Source: Glaciecola sp. 33A (GTDB taxonomy: Bacteria > Pseudomonadota > Gammaproteobacteria > Enterobacterales > Alteromonadaceae). From it: a DNA stretch of 64,000 nucleotides. Under the pieces are notes generated by a model, which saw only the letters and a program-made list of their open reading frames with translations, searched no databases and was not told the DNA's origin. The stretch covers positions 1-64,000 of the forward strand of contig NZ_PJAR01000030.1 of NCBI RefSeq assembly GCF_002836745.1, given 5' to 3'. Below, one piece after another: positions 17,733-25,689 of the stretch. Positions within the stretch are counted from its first letter, which is position 1, and every line of letters starts with the position of its first letter. The position numbers and the translations under genes are program-made.

Positions 17733-20528
17733 ATGAACAAACACAACAACTTTAAAAAACACAAAAAACTAATTATTGCCTCATCTATCACTACGGCTTT
17801 GGGTATTGCTTCTCCCCACGCGTTTGCACAAAACGAGACCGAAACACAAAATATAGAGAACGTCGAAAGGATCAGCGTTCTGGGATCAAATATTCGTAAA
17901 ATTGATACCGAAAGTGCTGCACCGGTTCAGTATATTGATAGAGACAGCATTGAGCTAAGCAGCATCGGTTCAATCTCAGACCTCGTTCTAAACATACCAG
18001 CAAATGCTGGCTCTGTTGTAAATCCTGTCAGTGGTGAAAATATTGGTTCATCAAATTTTAATATCCGTAACTTAGGCGCAGGCTCAACGCTGGTTTTAAT
18101 TAATGGCCGCCGGGCGGGCAAGAGTCCCCTAAGTGATAATTTGGGAAATCAATTTTACGATTTGAATCAGTTACCGTTGTCTATGGTAAAAAGCGTTGAT
18201 ATCCAAACAGACGGCGCTTCAGCAATTTATGGTTCCGAAGCTGTTGCGGGTGTGGTCAATATAGTCACACGCAAAGGGTTTGAGGGTTTGGAAGTCAGTG
18301 CCCGCTATGAAGATGCGAGTAACCAAACAGAAACAATTAATTTTGCGCTTGGCAGTAATGGAGAGCGTGGTTCTTTTGGTTTATACGCGACGGCTTACAA
18401 TGGAAGCATTAACTATCGCGATGATTTCGACTTTATTGTAGAGCGTTCAGGCGGAGTATTACTATCAAGTAGCGGATCGCCTGATGAATATCGCACTTTA
18501 GATCCACAAACGGGTGCATTTGGAAGTACCAAGATCATTGACCCTTTTTGCGAAGAGGCAGGTCAAGTTGTTCAAGGGAATAATTGTAGCTATAACTTTT
18601 TTGACCATACCAGCCCTGTTCCCAAGAATAATCGCTTATCAATTTTCGCAGAATTTGACTATGATCTAGGTCAGTTATTCGGTTTTGAAGAATTAAAGGC
18701 ATTTGGCGAAGTAAGTTATGCACAAAACACGACGACTCGCGCATTCGGCCCTCAAATAAACGGCAATGGCGAATATGGCGGTAGGTTTTTAATCCCGAGT
18801 AGTCATCCATTCAACTTTTTTGTAGATGATGCAGATGGTCTTCAATATATCGACCCAACGACAGCAACTGGTGCTCAATTTTGGCAACAAAATCCAAATG
18901 CGGCGGCTAATTTAACAACCAGTGGTAACTTTAGACCAATAGGAGCAGCAATTGCCGGTAGGAACGGACGTGGGAATGATTATGTTAATAACTCGGACCG
19001 CCATATGCTTGGTATTGATGCATTTAGAGGAAACTGGAGTGTTTCAGCTTGGTACCAAAATTATGAACACGAGAATAGATTTATAGCAGAAGGTGATAGC
19101 ATCGCTAGCGGCTTGCAGTCTGGTTTAATGGACGGCACGCTCAATCCATTTGGTATCGCATATGCGTTACCAGACTTCATTTCGCCCAAGGACGGTATTA
19201 GTACCGCAGCTCATGACCTCGATAGCTACAATGACAACATTGGTTATACCACGACTAATATTCGCACAAGCTCACAAGAAACGCTTGATTTTGTAATGAG
19301 CAACGGTGAAGTTTTTGAGCTAGACGCGGGCTATGTAGGTGTGGCATTTGGTTATCAGAAACGCCAAGAAACGTTTACGTTCACACCAGACAGAATAACA
19401 AGTTCCGGTTTAGGAAGTGTTGCATCATCAAGGTCACTTTCAGTGAATGGCGAAACAGATGTCGATTCCGTGTTTGTTGAAGTTGCCATACCTGCCCTGG
19501 AAAATTTAGACATACAGCTTGCTTTGCGCTATGAAGATCACGGAGAAGAAGTCGGCACCACTACCGATCCTAAAATCGCTGCTTTATATAAAATAACAGA
19601 TGATGTTTTACTTCGCGCATCATATGGTTCATCGTTTCAAGCGCCAACGGCAATTCAAACAGGGGGAATAACAAGTAATACTGGGGTTGATTTTCTAACC
19701 TCAAATGGACGGGTTACTTGCAACACTGAGAATGCACAAGCAGGCGACTTTATTGCAGATACTTCAGCTAAAGTCCTCGGTAAATTGAATCCACAGTCGG
19801 CTGACAACATTAACCTAGGGATAGTTTGGCAAGCATCAACTAAAAGTAGTGTGTCGGTAGATTACTGGCAATACGATTACGAAGGTCTCATTGTAAATGC
19901 TCAGTCGCCGCAAGCGGTATTGGATAGCGATTGTAATGATGGCATATTGAATGACCCTAATATCACGAGAGCCTCCGACGGCGTGCCCTTATTTATTAAC
20001 ACTTCCTTAGAAAATGCCAACAGTGCGAAAACGGATGGTATTGATGCTAAATTTAATTATGGTATTGATACTGAGATAGGTGCACTTGATTTTAACTTGA
20101 CTGTGTCCTACGTTATGTCATTTGAAGCTGTGCTAAGCGGTGTTACTGTTGACGTTGCAGGACGCCGCAATGCCAACACAGACTCATTTGGCACGATGCC
20201 AGAGTTAAGTGGAAATGCCAGTGGCAGATGGACAAAAGAGAATCATCAAGCAACTGTAACTCTACGTTATACAGATTCCTATTTACAAGATGACGGTGCG
20301 CGTAACAACAGTCTTTTAGGGCAAAATATAGATAGCTTCACGACAGTAGATTTGCAGTACAGATACGATGCGTCAGAGTTGACTGGAATTGGAAGTTGGA
20401 TAATGGTCGGGGCGAATAATCTTACCGATGAAAATCCCCCACGCTATGGCGCTCGTCCATTTTTTGATGAGGAAGCGCACTCCATCAGAGGAAGAGTCCT
20501 TTATGCGGAAATTGGTTTAACATTTTAA
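17733..20528 (+). CDS. TonB-dependent outer membrane receptor
   Basis: 931 residues. A signal peptide (to about residue 33, ending PHAFA) is followed by a plug domain (about 60-175: VLGSNIRKIDTES, STLVLINGRRAG, VDIQTDGASAIYGSEAVAGVVNIVTRKGFEG). A 22-strand barrel follows, with internal TonB-receptor motif RASYGSSFQAPT and a final YAEIGLTF ending in Phe, as needed for BAM insertion. It imports a ligand across the outer membrane using TonB. This plug type is common in marine Alteromonadales, often for carbohydrate or other organic ligands rather than siderophores. No transporter or enzyme gene neighbours it, so the substrate cannot be named. No Fur-like box was recognised upstream. Confidence 0.92.
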   Translation: MNKHNNFKKHKKLIIASSITTALGIASPHAFAQNETETQNIENVERISVLGSNIRKIDTESAAPVQYIDRDSIELSSIGSISDLVLNIPANAGSVVNPVSGENIGSSNFNIRNLGAGSTLVLINGRRAGKSPLSDNLGNQFYDLNQLPLSMVKSVDIQTDGASAIYGSEAVAGVVNIVTRKGFEGLEVSARYEDASNQTETINFALGSNGERGSFGLYATAYNGSINYRDDFDFIVERSGGVLLSSSGSPDEYRTLDPQTGAFGSTKIIDPFCEEAGQVVQGNNCSYNFFDHTSPVPKNNRLSIFAEFDYDLGQLFGFEELKAFGEVSYAQNTTTRAFGPQINGNGEYGGRFLIPSSHPFNFFVDDADGLQYIDPTTATGAQFWQQNPNAAANLTTSGNFRPIGAAIAGRNGRGNDYVNNSDRHMLGIDAFRGNWSVSAWYQNYEHENRFIAEGDSIASGLQSGLMDGTLNPFGIAYALPDFISPKDGISTAAHDLDSYNDNIGYTTTNIRTSSQETLDFVMSNGEVFELDAGYVGVAFGYQKRQETFTFTPDRITSSGLGSVASSRSLSVNGETDVDSVFVEVAIPALENLDIQLALRYEDHGEEVGTTTDPKIAALYKITDDVLLRASYGSSFQAPTAIQTGGITSNTGVDFLTSNGRVTCNTENAQAGDFIADTSAKVLGKLNPQSADNINLGIVWQASTKSSVSVDYWQYDYEGLIVNAQSPQAVLDSDCNDGILNDPNITRASDGVPLFINTSLENANSAKTDGIDAKFNYGIDTEIGALDFNLTVSYVMSFEAVLSGVTVDVAGRRNANTDSFGTMPELSGNASGRWTKENHQATVTLRYTDSYLQDDGARNNSLLGQNIDSFTTVDLQYRYDASELTGIGSWIMVGANNLTDENPPRYGARPFFDEEAHSIRGRVLYAEIGLTF

Positions 20529-20540
20529 TAAACTACCTTC

Positions 20541-20583
20541 ATCGGCTGCACTCAAATTTTAAAAGAATTTAGTTGCAGCCGAT
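20541..20583 (+). terminator. Hairpin after the TonB-dependent receptor
   Basis: The 10-base arms ATCGGCTGCA (20541-20550) and TGCAGCCGAT (20574-20583) are perfectly complementary. A smaller AAATT/AATTT pair lies inside the loop. It sits 13 bases after the receptor's stop. The U-tract after it is poor (TCATCATTTC), so it may be a weak terminator or an mRNA 3' stabiliser. Confidence 0.6.
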
Positions 20584-21066
20584 TCATCATTTCTATGTGC
20601 GTAAATGCATGTTTGCGCTTTCGTTAAAGATATAATCGGTCAGTTAAACTGAATAGCCGCTGTTGGCAATGAGCCGAAAGTTCGCAGCAAGACCTCAAAC
20701 GGCATATCTTGATCACACTTTGAGATTTATTAGTGCTATCGGTCGTTATCCTAATGGCAGGTGATCCGACAAAGAAGTCATACTGTACTTATGCTATATG
20801 ACAAAACTATTGTCATATTCTTCACTGCCTATTGAATCCTGAAGTAAATTTTGAATAAACTTTTTATTTTACACAGTCGTTTTCGTTTTCTGTAAGTGTC
20901 TACCAAGCACTTTGATGTTTGGGTAATTTATTTTCATCATCAATTATTAAGTTGCTAATAATGTTTATAAGAAAGCATAAAACGAGTAATGTAGCGTAAT
21001 TTATTTAGGCTACATTAATGTAGTCTTTACTTTTTTATTTTAGATTTAACATAAACGGGGAACGAC
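20584..21066. other. Non-coding stretch
   Basis: No gene seen. Bases 20634-20667 resemble 1183-1230 (shared TAATCGGTC, TGAATAGCCGCT and TGGCA), a possible dispersed repeat. The final 120 bases are AT-rich and probably carry the promoter of the vWA gene. Confidence 0.4.
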
Positions 21067-21765
21067 ATGATTCCAAAGCTTCCTGATAAAAAGTCGAACG
21101 CCCAAGATATTCAAGCATTTATTGGCAAAGTCAAAAATGCCCCACTTGTCACTGGCGTAGGCAAGGGCAGATTAATATTTGCAATGGATGCAACAGCAAG
21201 TCGTGAGCACTGTTGGGATATGGCTAGTCAACAACATGCAGCTATGTTTGCTGAAGCAGACAAAGTAAGTGCGCTCAGTGTGCAGCTTTGTTACTACCGA
21301 GGGATGGGGGAGTTTAAAGCGCTTCCTTGGACACGCGGCGCCGATGAAATCAAACAAGCCTTGCTTTCGGTACGCTGCTTGGCTGGACAAACACAGATCG
21401 CCAAAGTGTTATCGCATGCATTGAGTGAAACTCGCACAAGCAAAGTAAACGCACTGGTATTTGTCGGTGATTGTATTGAAGAAGACCCAGATTTACTTGG
21501 AACCTTGGCAGGTAAGTTAGGAATACTTAATTTACCTTTATTTATTTTTCAAGAAGGAAACAATCCTCAAGTCGGAAATATCTTCTCACAGCTAGCGACA
21601 TTGAGTGGAGGAGCATATTGTCAGTTTGATCAAGGCAGTGCCAAACAGTTAGGTCAGTTGTTGGCCGCGGTTGCGGTATATGCAGCGGGCGGTAAACCCG
21701 CTTTGAAAAGTAATTTATTGAGCATGGATGCGAGCGTGCAACATTTATTGCAGCAGCTAAAGTAA
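21067..21765 (+). CDS. von Willebrand factor A domain protein
   Basis: 232 residues, with no signal peptide. The sequence LIFAMDATASREHCWD carries a MIDAS-type D-x-T-x-S metal site. The fold continues through CYYRGMGEF, AGQTQIAKVLSHAL and VNALVFVGDCIEED, matching cytosolic vWA proteins. It probably mediates Mg-dependent protein contacts. The next gene (114 bp on) encodes a membrane J-domain protein; vWA and J-domain proteins are seen paired in other proteobacteria, suggesting a shared chaperone or assembly task. The partner protein is unknown. A GGGG-containing stretch about 7 bases before the ATG acts as ribosome site. Confidence 0.82.
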   Translation: MIPKLPDKKSNAQDIQAFIGKVKNAPLVTGVGKGRLIFAMDATASREHCWDMASQQHAAMFAEADKVSALSVQLCYYRGMGEFKALPWTRGADEIKQALLSVRCLAGQTQIAKVLSHALSETRTSKVNALVFVGDCIEEDPDLLGTLAGKLGILNLPLFIFQEGNNPQVGNIFSQLATLSGGAYCQFDQGSAKQLGQLLAAVAVYAAGGKPALKSNLLSMDASVQHLLQQLK

Positions 21766-21879
21766 CCATAATTAGATAGCGGCCCGTAATCTAAATGTTT
21801 AAATGCAAATATCAATACCGTGAAATAAAGGATGATAGGCTTTACGGCTTAACTGATACCTCAAATAAGTGAAAACTCT

Positions 21880-22641
21880 ATGTTAGGACTTGTTGTTTTA
21901 ATAGTGGTTATTATCATCGGCTATATCGCGGTGGGATATATACGACCGCTTAAGCGAGCACAAATAAAGAAAGTTGGCGCGAAAGCAGGCGCACTCGCGT
22001 TTATCGCGATTCTGCTCTTGCTAACGATCACCGGAAAGCTTTATATTTTGGCGGCACTGGGAACAGCGTTAGTTCTATTTGCTAAACGCTTGTTTCCATT
22101 TCTACGTTATTTCCCATTTTTAAAAGGACTTTACCAGAAGGCTAAAGTAAAACAAAGTTCGGGTTCACCTCAGCATTCTACAATTGAAACCAGCTTGCTC
22201 AAAATGACTCTTGATCACGAAAGTGGCAATGTAGATGGCGAATTGCTGGCTACGGATAACAAGGGCAAATATCTGTCTGAGTTAAGTCTGTCAGAGTTAG
22301 TCTCTCTGTATGACCTAGCAGATAAGCAATATCCTGATTCTATTGAAGTTTTAGCCGCCTATCTTGATCGCAAGTATGGTTCTGACTGGCACGAAGCTGC
22401 TAATGCCGGAAACTATTCAGGGGATAGTGAACAAAACTCTCGGGGAAGAGACAGCGTTGAGATGACGGCAATTGAAGCTTATGCGGTACTCGGCCTTAAT
22501 GATAACGCAACGGATGAGGAGGTTATCGCAGCTCACCGCAAACTGATGCTAAAGCTCCATCCTGATCGGGGAGGCAGCAATTATTTGGCAGCAAAAATAA
22601 ATCAGGCCAAGAATTTACTTGTAAGCAGCAAGGACAAGTAA
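21880..22641 (+). CDS. Membrane-anchored J-domain protein
   Basis: 253 residues. Two hydrophobic segments (about 2-22 and 45-68) anchor the N-terminus. The middle (about 105-165) is polar and acidic. The C-terminal 60 residues form a J domain: AIEAYAVLGLNDNATDEEVIAAHR, then KLMLKLHPDRGG with the essential HPD, and AAKINQAKNLL. It should recruit and stimulate DnaK at the inner membrane. It is not DnaJ itself (no G/F or zinc regions), and the C-terminal J domain recalls TIM14/DjlA-like co-chaperones. It follows the vWA gene on the same strand. Confidence 0.85.
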   Translation: MLGLVVLIVVIIIGYIAVGYIRPLKRAQIKKVGAKAGALAFIAILLLLTITGKLYILAALGTALVLFAKRLFPFLRYFPFLKGLYQKAKVKQSSGSPQHSTIETSLLKMTLDHESGNVDGELLATDNKGKYLSELSLSELVSLYDLADKQYPDSIEVLAAYLDRKYGSDWHEAANAGNYSGDSEQNSRGRDSVEMTAIEAYAVLGLNDNATDEEVIAAHRKLMLKLHPDRGGSNYLAAKINQAKNLLVSSKDK

Positions 22642-22683
22642 ACTTTGAATAGATTGGCTTGGTGTCAGTTTACCAATGCTGTC

Positions 22684-22703
22684 ATGTCGATGTCGATGTC
22701 GAC
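22684..22703. repeat. Short hexamer tandem repeat
   Basis: The unit GATGTC (or its phase variants) repeats about three times, between the convergent J-domain and SDR genes. Intergenic and too short to assign a role. Confidence 0.6.
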
Positions 22704-22729
22704 CTAGAAACAGTTGAAGGGATCTTATA

Positions 22730-23539
22730 CTAGCGAAGCGGAATTTTGAGGCAATCTTCGCTGGCATCGCCCAACTCTGTGCCGCCATCTACTGTCATAA
22801 TCGACCCATTTATATACCGACCCATATCACTAGCGAGATAGATTGCCGCATCGGCTATATCTTTGGTTTCGCCAAATCGTTTGCTAGCAATCTTAGCAGA
22901 CATTGCCGCTTTCGCCTCTGGAGTAGGGGCTAAGCGCTCTGCGCCCTCAGTTCCATTAATGGGGCCTGGTGAAATACCATTGACCGTGATGCCAGATGCG
23001 CCCCATTCAACAGCTAAGCATTTAATCATCATATTGATACCTGCTTTTGCTGCGCAAACGTGAACCTGAAAGGGCATTACAGTGACTGCTTGAGGAGCAG
23101 TGATCGCGATAAGTGATGCGCCTTTGTTTATATGATTAAAGCCTAGGTGGAACACGTTATATGTACCTAGAAGGTCAATATCGATGACAGTCTTAAAGCC
23201 TTTTGGTGAGATCCCTAAGGCAGGTGCTGGAAAATTGCCTGCCGCACCGGAGATTAGACAGTCAATCTTGCCAAGTTGCGCGACACATGACTGTAAAGCG
23301 TTCTCAACTTGTTCCGGATCCCTAACGTCAGCGGTCAGCGCAATGGCACTGTGTCCGTTAATGCTTTTAACACTTTCTGTAATCTCTTGAGCTGCTGCTA
23401 GGGCTTTATCTGAGTTTCGGCCCAGTACTGCGATCTTCGCACCCACTGCTGCCATGCCCTTGGCTATACCTAAATTAATACCACTGGTGCCGCCTGCAAT
23501 AAAAACAACTTTGTCTTTTAGTGTTGACTGATCAAACAT
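22730..23539 (-). CDS. SDR oxidoreductase, 2,4-dienoyl-CoA reductase-like
   Basis: 269 residues of the short-chain dehydrogenase fold: NAD(P) motif GGTSGINLGIA, LGRNSDKA, SGAAGNFPAPALG and PGPINGTEG. The usual catalytic Tyr of Y-x3-K is absent; the equivalent stretch is QVHVCAAKAGIN, as in 2,4-dienoyl-CoA reductases of the peroxisomal type (QVH-x4-AKA), where Tyr is also lacking. It therefore probably reduces dienoyl-CoA esters with NADPH in unsaturated fatty acid breakdown. No other beta-oxidation gene is adjacent. Minus strand, single gene. Confidence 0.82.
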   Translation of the reverse strand: MFDQSTLKDKVVFIAGGTSGINLGIAKGMAAVGAKIAVLGRNSDKALAAAQEITESVKSINGHSAIALTADVRDPEQVENALQSCVAQLGKIDCLISGAAGNFPAPALGISPKGFKTVIDIDLLGTYNVFHLGFNHINKGASLIAITAPQAVTVMPFQVHVCAAKAGINMMIKCLAVEWGASGITVNGISPGPINGTEGAERLAPTPEAKAAMSAKIASKRFGETKDIADAAIYLASDMGRYINGSIMTVDGGTELGDASEDCLKIPLR

Positions 23540-23695
23540 ATTGATTTGCTCCTTTGTACGGCAATTTTAAATTGTACTCTTACTGACCTTGCGTCAATGA
23601 TTTTCTAGCGTAGCGAAATAATAATAGTAAAGGCTATACTCAGTCTCTGCAACTAACGTTTGTTTTTTAGTGCTAGGTATAGGCATCCTTATAGT

Positions 23696-24343
23696 TTACG
23701 CTTTGCCGTCTAGTTTAACTAACTTTGCCGCGCTTAATACCAGAGCAGCAGATGGGCGCACAGTAAAGTCAGGGTTAACATAGTTAAACTGTACCGTTCC
23801 AGTTTCATCTAGAATGAAAATAGCAGGTGCTGGTAATACCGCTCTTTGTGTTTTATCCGCGGTGAGCTCAACATTCATGCGGTCTTTGTAAAGCTTACGA
23901 GTATCGTTAGGAACATAGTAAGCGACACCAAAGCCACGGATAGCGGCCAAGCTTTCATCAGAAATTAAGGCAATGGCGAACTCAGTTTGCAGTTTTTGTG
24001 TTTGTAGCTTTTCTGGTGACTCAGGAGATATTGCCAATAGTTGATAACCCTCGTCTATCAAGTCTTGCTCAATTAACCTTAACTCGGCTAATTGTCGACT
24101 GCAATAAGGACACCATCCACCTCGGTAAAAGATAAGCACGGTTGGTTTTTGCATAAGCAAAGCTTGCAAACTTACGCGAGAACCATCCGCTGTTTTCACA
24201 GTCACATTGGGCGCTGCTGAACCGTTGAGTAGGGGCGTTACATCTTCAACTTTGTCTGCAATAACAGTTCTATCTAAAGCTAAGGCTGATGATGACACTG
24301 CGGCCGTAAGTGCAAATGCGGCTAACAATAACCATTTTTTCAT
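23696..24343 (-). CDS. Exported peroxiredoxin-like thioredoxin-fold protein
   Basis: 215 residues with a signal peptide (about 1-22, cleavage after ALA). The mature part is an AhpC/TSA-type thioredoxin fold with YRGGWCPYCSRQLAEL, where C78 and C81 form a CPYC pair, and SPESPEKL downstream. The location should be periplasmic. The pattern matches the peroxiredoxin-like proteins (PRX_like2 group) rather than DsbA. Likely a thiol-dependent peroxidase or disulfide reductase. Single gene, followed by no partner. Confidence 0.8.
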   Translation of the reverse strand: MKKWLLLAAFALTAAVSSSALALDRTVIADKVEDVTPLLNGSAAPNVTVKTADGSRVSLQALLMQKPTVLIFYRGGWCPYCSRQLAELRLIEQDLIDEGYQLLAISPESPEKLQTQKLQTEFAIALISDESLAAIRGFGVAYYVPNDTRKLYKDRMNVELTADKTQRAVLPAPAIFILDETGTVQFNYVNPDFTVRPSAALVLSAAKLVKLDGKA

Positions 24344-24570
24344 GTTAATTCCTTTTTTATCAAATTCGATTAAATAAATTTAATAGGGTGAGTTGGTTTT
24401 AAGTTGCGTATTCAAATCATCGATCAATATTAGACCAATCGAAAATAAGGTTCATTTATTCACTACAACAGACCAAGCCAACACACAAATCATTTCATAA
24501 AAATCAGCCTCTTTTTGAAGTTACTTTTTAAGCGATATTTAGGAGCTCAGCAGACGACGGATTTTTAGTA

Positions 24571-25263
24571 CTATCTTGAAAACTGTAGCGCTTTCCACCA
24601 ACTCTCATCTGCTTGTATGTGGCCGACGTTATCGATATATGGGAAAGGAAGGTGTCGACGCTGACATTCTTTAAAAAGAACAGGAAAGCCGCCTTTGAAT
24701 AAAGTGATTTGGCATTCTTGTTCATCCAAACTTTGGGTATCATACATACCAGCTGCTTGGCGCTGACCCTGAGCTTCATACATCACTATTGCGGCTGCCA
24801 CAGATACATTCAAAGATTGTACCATTCCGACCATAGGCACAATGATAGAATGGTCGGCTAATGCAATTGCATCTGCTGTGGCACCTGTCTTTTCTTGGCC
24901 TAACAATACAACCGTAGGTTTAGTGTAGTCAATGTCACGAAAATCACACGCGTTGTCATCTAAGTGGGTGACTAAGACTTGCATACCCTGCTCTTTAAAA
25001 TGACCGATTGCCTGTTGAATAGTATTGTGAAGTTGGGTTTTCACCCAAACATCACTGCCCATTGCCGTGCACTTTCGTAGGTTTTCAGCTTCATTCCATA
25101 CGGCGTGAACTTTGTGAACACCGACAGCGTCACATGTGCGAATAACGGCAGAAACGTTGTGCGCTTTGGTCACCTCTTCCAAACAGACAGTGAGATCCGG
25201 TTGTCTCATTTTTAGTAATTGGCGAATACGAGTATAACGTTCCATCGACATGCTTTGATTCAT
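24571..25263 (-). CDS. trmH: tRNA (guanosine(18)-2'-O)-methyltransferase TrmH
   Basis: 230 residues of the SPOUT (TrmD/TrmH) fold. The matching motifs are TKAHNVSAVIRTCDAVGVHKVHAV near the N-terminus, VVLLGQEKTGATADAI, and the knot signature HSIIVPMVGMVQSLNVSVAAAIVMYEA. It methylates the ribose of G18 in tRNAs using SAM. The ATG at 25263 has GGAG about 9 bases upstream. It lies 17 bp after ridA, forming a spoT-ridA-trmH run; the spoT-trmH order is conserved with E. coli. Confidence 0.95.
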   Translation of the reverse strand: MNQSMSMERYTRIRQLLKMRQPDLTVCLEEVTKAHNVSAVIRTCDAVGVHKVHAVWNEAENLRKCTAMGSDVWVKTQLHNTIQQAIGHFKEQGMQVLVTHLDDNACDFRDIDYTKPTVVLLGQEKTGATADAIALADHSIIVPMVGMVQSLNVSVAAAIVMYEAQGQRQAAGMYDTQSLDEQECQITLFKGGFPVLFKECQRRHLPFPYIDNVGHIQADESWWKALQFSR

Positions 25264-25280
25264 ATTGATGTCTCCAAGCG

Positions 25281-25667
25281 CTATTCGGGTAGCACCATTA
25301 CGCCATCAATCTCGATTTGTGCACCTTTGGGCAATTGGGATACACCAATCGCTGCGCGCGCTGGATAAGGCTGCTTGAAGTACTTGGCCATAATTTGATT
25401 AACAGTGGCGAAGTGACCTAGGTCGATTAGAAATATATTAACCTTGACCAGGTGCGATGTGTCGCCACCCGCTGCGTTACATACTGCTTTCAAATTTTCG
25501 AACACTTGCACAGCTTGCTCAGCAAAGTCGTCTGAAACCAAAGCCATGGTGCTCGGCACCAGTGGAATTTGGCCTGATAGATATACAGTTGTACCTGCTT
25601 TTACTGCTTGACTGTAAGTGCCTATAGCGGCAGGTGCATCGTCGGTCTGAATAATAGACTTAGACAT
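25281..25667 (-). CDS. ridA: RidA family reactive enamine/imine deaminase
   Basis: 128 residues matching RidA/Yjg[54 protein letters not shown] and the C-terminal [22 protein letters not shown] with the conserved Arg in PARA. It hydrolyses 2-aminoacrylate and related intermediates made by PLP enzymes, protecting the cell. Full family length. It is placed between spoT and trmH with short gaps (22 and 17 bp), so it is probably cotranscribed. Confidence 0.95.
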   Translation of the reverse strand: MSKSIIQTDDAPAAIGTYSQAVKAGTTVYLSGQIPLVPSTMALVSDDFAEQAVQVFENLKAVCNAAGGDTSHLVKVNIFLIDLGHFATVNQIMAKYFKQPYPARAAIGVSQLPKGAQIEIDGVMVLPE

Positions 25668-25689
25668 TTATCTTCCTTTTTTAAATGAG

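Noticed and set aside
24528-24779. 83-codon minus-strand frame overlapping trmH
   Set aside because: It is a shifted frame of trmH with no motif.
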